In this document: positions 1 through 4,977 of the stretch, piece after piece
Layout: every line of letters starts with the position of its first letter
Numbering within the stretch: the stretch's first letter is position 1
Assembly (NCBI GenBank): GCA_943354465.1
Contig: CALRCC010000013.1
Location: 1 to 12,633, forward strand
Source of the DNA: Candidatus Ryanbacteria bacterium
GTDB lineage: Bacteria > Patescibacteriota > Minisyncoccia > Ryanbacterales > GWA2-47-10b
Reading direction: 5' to 3'
Length of the DNA stretch: 12,633 bases
Made by a program: the position numbers and the translations under genes
The notes under the pieces: model-generated
Seen by the model: the letters and a program-made list of their open reading frames with translations, nothing else
What the model was told of the DNA's origin: nothing
Databases searched by the model: none

Positions 1-285
1 GTTAGAGTGATAAAAGATCAACAAGATTTTAGTAAGTTGCAAACTGGAGAAATACTAGTGGCACCTATGACCACACCAGATTACGTTATATTGATGAAGC
101 GGGCGGGTGCGGTGGTTACAGACGAAGGAGGATTGTCTTGTCATGCTGCTATTGTCTCTCGAGAACTAAACATTCCCTGCGTAATAGGAACTAAAGTAGC
201 AACGAAAGTTCTTGAAGACGGAGACTTGGTTGAGGTTGATGCAAATAACGGAATCATAAAGATCATAGAAAAAGCAAAAAAATAG
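1..285 (+). CDS. PEP-utilising enzyme, C-terminal phosphohistidine (mobile) domain, 5'-truncated
   Basis: The reading frame is open from base 1 to a TAG at 283-285, so this is the C-terminal 94 residues of a longer protein that begins outside the window. It matches the swivelling phosphohistidine domain of PEP synthase, pyruvate phosphate dikinase and related dikinases. The segment GGLSCHAAIVSREL carries the expected phospho-accepting histidine (residue 48 counted from base 1), preceded by a TxPDY...AGAVVTDEGG stretch and followed by IPCVIGT and a DGDLVEVDANNGII strand. In these enzymes the histidine shuttles phosphate between a nucleotide-binding domain and a substrate domain. Here the domain is at the very C terminus, as in rifampicin-phosphotransferase-like or stand-alone PEP-utilising proteins, whereas PpsA and PPDK continue with a PEP/pyruvate barrel. 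The substrate cannot be told from this fragment. The next gene starts 1 nt after the stop, suggesting co-transcription. Confidence 0.88.
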   Translation, partial: VRVIKDQQDFSKLQTGEILVAPMTTPDYVILMKRAGAVVTDEGGLSCHAAIVSRELNIPCVIGTKVATKVLEDGDLVEVDANNGIIKIIEKAKK

Positions 286-286
286 T

Positions 287-1174
287 ATGGGAGTAGAACA
301 ACCAAATTTTGAAAACATAGTAACCAAGGAAAATGTAACTTCAAGAATTGTTCTGCGGTTTTTTCGTCATGCGGAAAAGGAATCAGATAAAAACAAGTCG
401 GATGAAGAAATAGCACTGACTGAAACCGGCAGAAAACAGTCGGTAGAAAAATCTGAAGATCCGGATATTTCACAATCAGTTGCGTTCGGCAGTCCAAGAA
501 AAAGAACACAACAGACGGCAGGATTTGTGATGAGCGGGCAATTGGATGAAATAACCGGAAATGAAGGTATCGAGGAGCTAAAAAGTAAATTAAACAAAGA
601 ACTCGGAATTGGGAGCAAGATCGCTATTGATAAGCGATTAAATTTTAATATAGATATTTCAACCGATTTTGGAAAGAAGGCGTTCGAGGCGTTTAAAAAT
701 GGGGAGTATTTGAAGTTTTTGGTTGAGCAAAGCGACATTCTTGCCGAGCTGTTGAAGGATAGTAGTATGGAAACATATAGCGGTATCGCTGGACGAGTCG
801 CCGAGATAGTAAAAAAATATCTTACCGGTGCTCCCCGTTGGGACGAATTGGCGCAGGACAAAAGCAAAAACTACGAAGATACTCTCAAACGACTTTTCGG
901 CACACATCAAGGTATAGGAGAATCATTTTTAGCAAAAGTGATTGAGCAGACAAAGGGCAAAATTGAACGAGATGCTTTTGTTTCCGCTCTCAATAACGAA
1001 GGATTTGATTTTGCCGAGGGGTTTGATGTGAAAATAGAAACTATCGATGGTAAACAAAATATTCGCATCTTGTTCAAAAAGGAAAAAGACGGACAGGTTT
1101 TATTTGAATATGATGAAGTCGTACCTACTGAAATAATTGAGAATCTTATTCCCACAAAATCAAAGGAAGGATAG
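287..1174 (+). CDS. Histidine phosphatase superfamily-like protein (RHG-type)
   Basis: This 295-residue protein carries the marks of the histidine phosphatase (phosphoglycerate mutase-like) superfamily. There is an N-terminal strand ending in FFRHAEKE (R27, H28; H28 is the presumed phospho-acceptor), then LTETGRKQ (44-51), then FGSPRKRTQQTA (67-78) with the phosphate-pocket arginine. A late FGTHQG (204-209) supplies the second catalytic histidine, H207. The inserted region of about 110-200 is helical and charged and probably caps the active site. About 85 residues after H207 are unlike the short SixA/CobC enzymes. There is no signal peptide. The ATG lies 1 nt after the upstream stop, and translation is probably coupled to it. 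Nothing in the sequence specifies the substrate; a phosphoester or phosphoprotein is the family expectation. The family call is firm, the specific function unknown. Confidence 0.82.
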   Translation: MGVEQPNFENIVTKENVTSRIVLRFFRHAEKESDKNKSDEEIALTETGRKQSVEKSEDPDISQSVAFGSPRKRTQQTAGFVMSGQLDEITGNEGIEELKSKLNKELGIGSKIAIDKRLNFNIDISTDFGKKAFEAFKNGEYLKFLVEQSDILAELLKDSSMETYSGIAGRVAEIVKKYLTGAPRWDELAQDKSKNYEDTLKRLFGTHQGIGESFLAKVIEQTKGKIERDAFVSALNNEGFDFAEGFDVKIETIDGKQNIRILFKKEKDGQVLFEYDEVVPTEIIENLIPTKSKEG

Positions 1175-1336
1175 TAGCCGCCAAAAAAATTCAGAAGCCC
1201 GCCCGCATTTCGCCCCGCCACACTGCCCGAATACTTGGAGGGCAGAACCCCGAAAGAAAAACACCCTTTCCTTTTTCAAAAAAAATCTCACCCCCGCAAA
1301 ATCGCTCCGCTTTTATAATTCCGACAATGTTTCGTT

Positions 1337-1410
1337 TGGTGGACCTGGGGAGAATCGAACTCCCGCTTGCGCAATGCGAATGCGCCGTTATACCACTTAA
1401 CTACAGGCCC
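1337..1410 (-). tRNA. tRNA-Ala (anticodon CGC), CCA encoded
   Basis: On the minus strand a full cloverleaf folds: a 7-bp acceptor stem GGGCCTG/CAGGTCC, D arm GTTA..TAAC, anticodon stem GCGCA/TGCGC and a T arm with GTTCGATTC. The anticodon loop TTCGCAT gives CGC, reading GCG alanine codons. The acceptor contains G3:U70, the classic alanine identity pair, which independently supports the call. After discriminator A the genome encodes CCA (1337-1339), unlike the other three tRNAs here. A consensus promoter lies upstream (1444-1472). An 8-base U run would be transcribed from 1278-1285, but I see no convincing stem before it. Confidence 0.95.
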
Positions 1411-1443
1411 AAGTTTGAGTACCACTGGCCCAAATATTAGCTA

Positions 1444-1472
1444 GTTATACTAAATTTTATATCTATTGCCAA
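1444..1472 (-). promoter_or_regulatory. Sigma70-type promoter of tRNA-Ala
   Basis: On the minus strand TTGGCA (1467-1472) and TATAAC (1444-1449) are separated by 17 bp, matching the consensus at 5/6 in each box. The predicted start near 1437 gives a leader of about 27 nt before the tRNA. The -35 box sits inside a 9-bp-arm inverted repeat (1459-1479) that also abuts the promoter of the divergent gene. Confidence 0.65.
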
Positions 1473-1479
1473 TAGATAT
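1459..1479. promoter_or_regulatory. Inverted repeat between divergent promoters, possible operator
   Basis: ATATCTATT (1459-1467) and AATAGATAT (1471-1479) form perfect 9-bp arms around GCC. The repeat overlaps the -35 box of the tRNA-Ala promoter and ends 2 nt before the TTGACA of the plus-strand promoter, so a bound protein could affect both. Operator function is inferred from symmetry and position only. Confidence 0.4.
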
Positions 1480-1481
1480 TG

Positions 1482-1510
1482 TTGACAAAATATCATAAAT
1501 GATTTACTAT
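1482..1510 (+). promoter_or_regulatory. Promoter of the 1556 gene
   Basis: A perfect TTGACA (1482-1487) is followed after 17 bp by TACTAT (1505-1510, 4/6). The predicted start near 1517 leaves a leader of about 40 nt containing the GAGGAGG ribosome site of the next gene. Confidence 0.6.
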
Positions 1511-1555
1511 ATCCACGACGTTCTTTTGGATATAATCCGTACAGAGGAGGAAAAT

Positions 1556-1879
1556 ATGGATTCTAGAAGCATGGAAACTGTGGCAAAAGCACTGATGGAG
1601 ATAATGCCAGAGCTCATTGGCGACGCTATATGGGCAAGGAAGCCGTCGCTACATGACCTGTTGTGCGCCCGCGCTCTACTGAACAACACTCTTTATAGAG
1701 TAGATACGCTAGATGAAGAGGAGATAGTGCGTCTGACAAAAAGAGCGATTAAGCTAAGTCCTGTCGTTGAGGCGTGGTTAAACGAAATGCTAGAAGAGCA
1801 TTCTGGCTACCAAAAGCTCAAAGGATTTCTTTGGCTTAGCAATCAGTACATACTGTCATCGACCAATACCCATCACTAA
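1556..1879 (+). CDS. Small acidic helical protein of unknown function
   Basis: This 107-residue protein is not one I recognise. The ATG at 1556 is chosen over the in-frame ATG at 1499 because a strong ribosome site GAGGAGG (1544-1550) lies 5 nt before it and because a TTGACA promoter (1482-1510) covers the earlier start. The sequence looks all-helical, with amphipathic stretches around MEIMPELIGDAIWA and DEEEIVRLTKRAIKL. It has no signal peptide, no membrane segment and no cysteine pattern typical of metal binding. It is transcribed alone: own promoter upstream, strong hairpin terminator that begins within its last codons. It is divergent from tRNA-Ala and next to a zinc-finger gene; a regulatory role is possible but nothing in the sequence proves it. 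Confidence 0.72.
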   Translation: MDSRSMETVAKALMEIMPELIGDAIWARKPSLHDLLCARALLNNTLYRVDTLDEEEIVRLTKRAIKLSPVVEAWLNEMLEEHSGYQKLKGFLWLSNQYILSSTNTHH

Positions 1880-1900
1880 CACAGTGATGGGTATTTTTTT
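1866..1900 (+). terminator. Intrinsic terminator of the 1556 gene
   Basis: ATACCCATCAC (1866-1876) pairs perfectly with GTGATGGGTAT (1884-1894) around a 7-nt loop and runs into seven T (1894-1900). The left arm lies in the last codons and the stop codon is at the edge of the loop. Confidence 0.9.
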
Positions 1901-1904
1901 AATA

Positions 1905-1934
1905 TGCACAAATAAATGCTATAGTAATTATAGG
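1905..1934 (+). promoter_or_regulatory. Weak candidate promoter of the zinc-finger gene
   Basis: TGCACA (1905-1910) and TATAGG (1929-1934), each 4/6, are 18 bp apart directly after a terminator, where a new promoter is expected. An alternative -10 is TATAGT (1920-1925). The choice between them is uncertain. Confidence 0.35.
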
Positions 1935-1956
1935 ATCTTTAACTAAAGGGGGACCC

Positions 1957-2250
1957 ATGGAAAAGTCTCTTATCAATAACCGAAAAAAGAATTTGATAAG
2001 AAAACTGCGCAAGATGCAACGAAGAGTTCGTGAATTTATGGACGGCAAAACCAAAATGCCAGCCATGCATGTGTCATACAAGCAGAAGGTGATTATCCCA
2101 TCGATACAATTGGCATTATCACGCATTGCCGATGGAAGCTATGGGAGATGCCTTGGGTGTGGCTCTGACATGAATAATCTGCGCCTATTGATACGCCCGG
2201 AGGCAACGCACTGCGGTGCATGCTCAACGATAAGAAGCCGTCTGGACTAG
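1957..2250 (+). CDS. DksA/TraR-type zinc-finger protein
   Basis: This 97-residue protein has the C-terminal signature of the DksA/TraR family. ALSRIADGSYGRCLGCG (53-69) is followed by a strand and then RPEATHCGAC (80-89), so C65, C68, C86 and C89 form a C4 zinc site. The N-terminal half is a strongly basic helix (RKKNLIRKLRKMQRRVREF). DksA needs a long acidic-tipped coiled coil to enter the RNA polymerase secondary channel. That coil is short here and I see no DxxDxA-type tip, so the protein may bind polymerase or nucleic acid differently. The start has AAAGGGGG 4 nt upstream. The gene lies between two intrinsic terminators and is probably monocistronic. Family membership is well supported; a role in transcription control is inferred. 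Confidence 0.82.
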   Translation: MEKSLINNRKKNLIRKLRKMQRRVREFMDGKTKMPAMHVSYKQKVIIPSIQLALSRIADGSYGRCLGCGSDMNNLRLLIRPEATHCGACSTIRSRLD

Positions 2251-2270
2251 ATCCACGGCTTCATTTTTTT
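2234..2270 (+). terminator. Intrinsic terminator of the zinc-finger gene
   Basis: GAAGCCG (2234-2240) pairs with CGGCTTC (2256-2262). An inner TGGA/TCCA helix can form around the stop codon, and a seven-T run follows at 2264-2270. Confidence 0.85.
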
Positions 2271-2296
2271 ATATTATAAATTTGTCGGAGTGCTGG
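2266..2296. repeat. 31-bp direct repeat, left copy (tRNA-Pro 3'-end duplicate)
   Basis: These 31 bases are identical to 3094-3124. In the right copy the last 12 bases are the 3' end of tRNA-Pro (acceptor strand, discriminator and start of the T arm) and the rest is its AT-rich 3' flank. Identity stops here at the start of the 20-bp palindrome. The pair has the geometry of attachment-site duplications left by integration at a tRNA 3' end. Confidence 0.85.
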
Positions 2297-2316
2297 CCTG
2301 CCTGCCGGTAGGCAGG
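2297..2316. repeat. 20-bp GC-rich palindrome (REP-like)
   Basis: CCTGCCTGCCGGTAGGCAGG is palindromic except for one G-T pair beside the central CCGG. It begins exactly where the left tRNA-Pro repeat loses identity, as though inserted there. I recall palindromes of this type as dispersed repeats in Parcubacteria genomes; only one copy is in this window. Confidence 0.7.
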
Positions 2317-2468
2317 GAATCATCCTTCTGCGCCTTGCTTAGTGTGGGAACGCAATGCCAAATCTCATCTCTACACTCTAATACAAAAGAACCAAGTTTC
2401 TCTCACACTTGGTGTGGGGGGAATGCGGGGCGGAAACCAAATCCTCGCTGAATTTCAAAAAAATTAGT

Positions 2469-2517
2469 CTCGGTTTTGCGAATCCTTCCTCCCGCAAAAT
2501 AATTTCGCAAAACCGAG
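2469..2517. repeat. 14-bp inverted repeat
   Basis: CTCGGTTTTGCGAA (2469-2482) and TTCGCAAAACCGAG (2504-2517) are perfect reverse complements around 21 nt. There is no T run after it, so it is not a simple terminator. It could be a structured RNA, a protein-binding site or a remnant of a small mobile repeat. Confidence 0.7.
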
Positions 2518-2540
2518 TCCGAATTGCAGCCTACCGCAAC

Positions 2541-2569
2541 CGCCCACTAACTAGTGAGCGATTTTTTTT
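2541..2569 (+). terminator. Candidate terminator upstream of the 2616 gene
   Basis: CGC..CACTA (2541-2549) pairs with TAGTG.GCG (2553-2560), with small bulges, followed by A and eight T (2562-2569). It would insulate the following gene from upstream transcription. The stem is imperfect, so confidence is moderate. Confidence 0.5.
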
Positions 2570-2579
2570 GGAAAGAAAG

Positions 2580-2609
2580 TGGACTGTGCGAGTATATTCT
2601 AGTTACAAT
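2580..2609 (+). promoter_or_regulatory. Promoter of the 2616 gene, probably leaderless
   Basis: TGGACT (2580-2585, 4/6) and TACAAT (2604-2609, 5/6) are 18 bp apart. The -10 box ends 6 nt before the ATG, so transcription would start at or next to the start codon. No Shine-Dalgarno sequence is present. Confidence 0.5.
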
Positions 2610-2615
2610 ATATTT

Positions 2616-3086
2616 ATGGAGAAAATCAAAAATACAGCGGAGGGGAACGAAAACGATTCGGAAAAATTAAGTGGCCGAGAAAAATTTGAAATTATCCTTG
2701 GCTTATTCGGGACTGATACGGCTCGAGAAGCTTTTATCGAAACCTGTAAACAATACGTCTCTTCACGAAGAGACTCCGTGCTTCGCCCTGATGCTGAAAA
2801 CTATCAAGCCGGCCATCGCCCAGCTTACTCTCCTCCTCGACGCGCGAATTTACATAATAGTATCATGGAGACTTTGACTAGCATCGCCACTCAATCCAAA
2901 TCACTTTCTCCACTGCAAACAAAAGTTTTGCGTGAGATGTATGATAGAAACATCACAGCAGAAATAGTGAAAGAATATATAGCGAGTATCTCAAACAATG
3001 ATGAGGGGGACGAAGATGAGAAGCAGAAAAAAAGATCTGGGCAATCAGATACTGCTTACTACCACTCGTTGGGGAAGGGGACCTAA
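2616..3086 (+). CDS. Hypothetical protein within the repeat-bounded cassette
   Basis: This 156-residue soluble protein is not one I recognise. The frame is open from 2409, but the ATG at 2616 is preferred: it follows a TACAAT box by 6 nt, and upstream codons overlap inverted repeats and a T run. Visible features are an acidic N terminus, a helical region LSGREKFEIILGLFGTDTAREAFIETCKQYV (about 18-48), a proline/arginine-rich linker HRPAYSPPRRANLHN, a second helical region (about 81-125) and a low-complexity acidic/basic tail (DEGDEDEKQKKR). There is one cysteine, no membrane segment and no catalytic motif. It is the only gene between the two 31-bp repeats and so would be the cargo of that cassette. 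The tail approaches the repeat closely and may have been altered by the junction. Confidence 0.68.
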   Translation: MEKIKNTAEGNENDSEKLSGREKFEIILGLFGTDTAREAFIETCKQYVSSRRDSVLRPDAENYQAGHRPAYSPPRRANLHNSIMETLTSIATQSKSLSPLQTKVLREMYDRNITAEIVKEYIASISNNDEGDEDEKQKKRSGQSDTAYYHSLGKGT

Positions 3087-3093
3087 ACTATCC

Positions 3094-3124
3094 TTTTTAT
3101 ATTATAAATTTGTCGGAGTGCTGG
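3094..3124. repeat. 31-bp direct repeat, right copy (overlaps tRNA-Pro 3' end)
   Basis: Exact copy of 2266-2296. Bases 3113-3124 belong to tRNA-Pro (discriminator, 3' acceptor strand, start of T stem); 3094-3112 are its 3' flank. The tRNA on this side is intact, as expected when integration restores the gene. Confidence 0.85.
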
Positions 3125-3183
3125 GAATTGAACCCAGTCTACGCCCTCCCGAAGGGCGCGTACTACCGGTATACTACACTCCG
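3113..3183 (-). tRNA. tRNA-Pro (anticodon CGG), CCA not encoded
   Basis: The minus strand folds with a perfect 7-bp acceptor CGGAGTG/CACTCCG, D arm GTAT..GTAC, anticodon stem CGCCC/GGGCG with loop TTCGGGA (anticodon CGG, reading CCG), and a T arm containing GGTTCAATTCC. C1:G72 and G37 are normal for proline tRNA. After discriminator A the genome reads CAA rather than CCA. Its 5' end lies 2 nt after the stop codon of the CCA-adding enzyme gene, so both are almost certainly on one transcript and RNase P cleavage would cut right behind the coding sequence. Confidence 0.95.
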
Positions 3184-3185
3184 TT

Positions 3186-4643
3186 TTATTTAACTCGGTG
3201 CTTACCTTTTATTTTTACCACCTCCTCTTCTTCAAGCGCTGATGATTTTTTCTTCGCTCCATCCGCCAACGCCTTAAGCTGACGCTCCGTCATATCCGCA
3301 AGCTCACGAATGCGAGCCGTCAATATGCTTTTAGTATTTAGCTTTGGATCATCAAGTACTTCCTCAAGTAAAATGTTGAGCAGTTGGCCAACCTTTGGGC
3401 CTGGCTCAATATCGGCAATCTTCATAATATCGCCGCCATTTACCTTTAGCATTTTGACCGAGATCGGATCTCTGGAGAGCTTCTCGATGACAAAGCGAAA
3501 GTGTCGCAACTTATACGGCTCGGCTTTTGGCACGCCAGAGCCAATCCTGTCGCAAAAACGCACCTTTATCAAATCTTCCATATCTTCTGGCCCTACTTTT
3601 CTTATCAGCCTGCGTACGGATGCTTCGCCTACCTCATCTACATTGTAATAAAAGAGGTGGTAGCGAACGAGTTTTGAAACTTTTTCAATAAACTGCTTTG
3701 AATATTTGAGTCTACCCAACATCGTTGCCGTCATCTTGGCGCCAATAATCTCGTGCCCGTAAAATGACGAATCTGGCCCATCACCTCGTTTTGAACGCGG
3801 TTTGCCTACATCGTGCAACAATGCCGCCATGCGCACTTCGAGCGACCATTCTTTTGAAGCTGCGTATTTGAGTGCGTATAAATTGTGCTCCAACACAGTA
3901 TAAACATGATGTTTGTTTTGTCCGACGCCATGTCCTTCCTCGATCTCTGGCATTACGAGTTTTAATATACCAAGCACGCGCATAAGCTCTAGCGTTTCGT
4001 GAGGCGCGGGGGAGAGTATGATCTTTGAAAACTCGTCGCGAATACGCTCTTTGGCAATAAAGCGCAAAAGCTTTACTGTTTTTTTGATAGCCACGAGCGT
4101 CTCGTCCTCAATATGAAATCCAAGCTCGGCTGATAGGCGCAATGCACGCATAATGCGTAGAGCATCTTCAGAAAAGCGCTCCTCTGCGTTGCCGACAGCG
4201 CGGATAAGGCCTTCACGAAAATCACGCTTACCTGAAAATAAGTCAATTATTTCGTCGGTTTTTACATTGAGCGCGAGTGAATTGATAGTAAAATCGCGAC
4301 GCGCCAAATCATCTTCAAGTGATTTTCCAAACTCAACCTTGTCAGGATGACGCTTGTCCGAATACTGCGCTTCTGTACGATATGGAGTCACCTCGACCAT
4401 CGCAAGCGATGTATCAGTTGGATTTGGCGTGAACACGCACACTGTGCCAAAATCATTTTCATATTTGCTGTCAGGAAACAGGCGCAAAATATCTTCTGGC
4501 ACAGCACTTGTAGTGATATCCCAATCTTTTGGTTTTCGCTCGATGAGCAAGTCACGCACTGACCCGCCCACGACAAACGCCTCAAAACCGGCCCCCTCTA
4601 ATGTTTCGATTATAGAGATTATTTCTCTTGGTATTTGTGACAT
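3186..4643 (-). CDS. cca: CCA-adding enzyme (tRNA nucleotidyltransferase) with HD domain
   Basis: This 485-residue protein is a class II CCA-adding enzyme, which adds CCA, or repairs it, at tRNA 3' ends. The N-terminal nucleotidyltransferase domain shows VVGGSVRDLL (24-33), the metal-binding DWD (D40, D42), RRDFTINSLA (115-124) with the flexible-loop region before it, and SEDALRIMRALRL (158-170) of the neck. The second half carries an HD-type phosphohydrolase domain: GQNKHHVYTVLEH (241-253), ALLHDVGKP (274-282) and GHEIIGAK. The C-terminal tail is lysine-rich. The start ATG lies 9 nt after the 3' end of tRNA-Lys and lacks a Shine-Dalgarno sequence; the stop lies 2 nt before tRNA-Pro. The gene therefore sits inside a tRNA transcript, and its flanking tRNAs all lack an encoded CCA, so they are its substrates. 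Confidence 0.95.
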   Translation of the reverse strand: MSQIPREIISIIETLEGAGFEAFVVGGSVRDLLIERKPKDWDITTSAVPEDILRLFPDSKYENDFGTVCVFTPNPTDTSLAMVEVTPYRTEAQYSDKRHPDKVEFGKSLEDDLARRDFTINSLALNVKTDEIIDLFSGKRDFREGLIRAVGNAEERFSEDALRIMRALRLSAELGFHIEDETLVAIKKTVKLLRFIAKERIRDEFSKIILSPAPHETLELMRVLGILKLVMPEIEEGHGVGQNKHHVYTVLEHNLYALKYAASKEWSLEVRMAALLHDVGKPRSKRGDGPDSSFYGHEIIGAKMTATMLGRLKYSKQFIEKVSKLVRYHLFYYNVDEVGEASVRRLIRKVGPEDMEDLIKVRFCDRIGSGVPKAEPYKLRHFRFVIEKLSRDPISVKMLKVNGGDIMKIADIEPGPKVGQLLNILLEEVLDDPKLNTKSILTARIRELADMTERQLKALADGAKKKSSALEEEEVVKIKGKHRVK

Positions 4644-4652
4644 AAGTTATTG

Positions 4653-4725
4653 TCCACCCGGTAGGGATCGAACCTACGACCGTTCGCTTAAGAGGCGACT
4701 GCTCTACCAACTGAGCTACGAGTGG
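4653..4725 (-). tRNA. tRNA-Lys (anticodon CTT), CCA not encoded
   Basis: The minus strand folds with acceptor CCACTCG/CGGGTGG (one T-G pair), D arm GCTC..GAGC, anticodon loop CTCTTAA (anticodon CTT, reading AAG), T stem GTAGG/CCTAC and discriminator A. Genomic bases after the discriminator are CAA. Two oddities: the acceptor begins C1:G72, whereas lysine tRNAs usually begin with G, and position 27-43 is a G-A mismatch at the top of the anticodon stem. The T arm is normal. It is followed 9 nt later by the cca start. Confidence 0.93.
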
Positions 4726-4753
4726 ATATTTAATTTTTAATTGCTTCTAAATG

Positions 4754-4825
4754 TGCCCTCGGAGGGACTCGAACCCCCAATAACTGGTTCGAAGCCAGTC
4801 GTGATATCCATTTCACCACGAGGAC
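4754..4825 (-). tRNA. tRNA-Arg (anticodon TCG), CCA not encoded
   Basis: The minus strand folds with acceptor GTCCTCG/CGAGGGC, D arm GTGA..TCAC, anticodon stem ACTGG/CCAGT with loop CTTCGAA (anticodon TCG, reading CGA and probably other CGN codons), T loop TTCGAGT and discriminator A followed by CATTT. It is the first gene of the tRNA-Arg/tRNA-Lys/cca/tRNA-Pro unit, 28 nt before tRNA-Lys. Confidence 0.95.
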
Positions 4826-4847
4826 ATATGCATCTGTTTATTTAAAA

Positions 4848-4876
4848 CTTATACCATATATAGTACCACGAGGGAA
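4848..4876 (-). promoter_or_regulatory. Candidate promoter of the tRNA-cca unit
   Basis: On the minus strand TATAAG (4848-4853, 5/6) is preceded by 17 bp and a poor -35 (TTCCCT, 4871-4876, 3/6). The start would fall near 4841, about 15 nt before tRNA-Arg. The position is right for the operon, but the -35 overlaps the tail of the upstream terminator, so the call is tentative. Confidence 0.35.
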
Positions 4877-4909
4877 GAAAAAGGGCGCCATACACGGTTG
4901 TATGACGCC
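4875..4909 (-). terminator. Intrinsic terminator of the short two-TM gene
   Basis: On the minus strand GGCGTCATACA (4899-4909) pairs with TGTATGGCGCC (4884-4894) around a 4-nt loop and is followed by a CTTTTTCTT tract. One pair is G-U only in the minus-strand RNA (C-A on plus), which supports the direction. Almost the same sequence recurs at 5462-5499. An outer 8-bp repeat CGAGGGAA/TTCCCTCG (4869-4876, 4923-4930) encloses it. Confidence 0.85.
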
Positions 4910-4977
4910 TCTGGCTAATGTTTTCCCTCGATATTACGAAGGATAAAATCTATGAATCATTGTTCCAATATATCTTG

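Larger units (their letters stand above)
2271..2615. other. Gene-poor stretch with palindromes and tRNA remnant
   Basis: I see no convincing gene in this stretch. The open frame that runs through it in phase with the next gene lacks a ribosome site and is covered by a promoter. It holds, in order: the left 31-bp repeat; a 20-bp near-perfect palindrome; sequence from 2317 faintly resembling the interior of tRNA-Pro (gaat...tctgcgcc against gaat...tctacgcc); an ACCAAGT/ACTTGGT hairpin (2391-2413); a 14-bp-arm inverted repeat (2469-2517); a hairpin with a T run (2541-2569); and the promoter of the 2616 gene. Confidence 0.6.

Noticed and set aside
1225..1250. CTGCCC/GGGCAG hairpin after the histidine-phosphatase-like gene as a terminator
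   Set aside because: The stem is short and no T run follows on either strand.
2409..2615. N-terminal extension of the 2616 gene
   Set aside because: It runs through a 14-bp inverted repeat, a T run and the promoter, has no ribosome site and reads as non-protein-like sequence.
4347..4740. Plus-strand open frames antisense to cca and tRNA-Lys
   Set aside because: They lie wholly opposite a well-supported CCA-adding enzyme and tRNA; no ribosome sites or protein-like composition.
4815..4873. ACCACGAGG present at 4815-4823 and 4865-4873 as a possible att duplication at tRNA-Arg
   Set aside because: Only 9 bp, only about 50 bp apart, at the 5' rather than 3' end of the tRNA, and no third copy at the far side of the accessory block.
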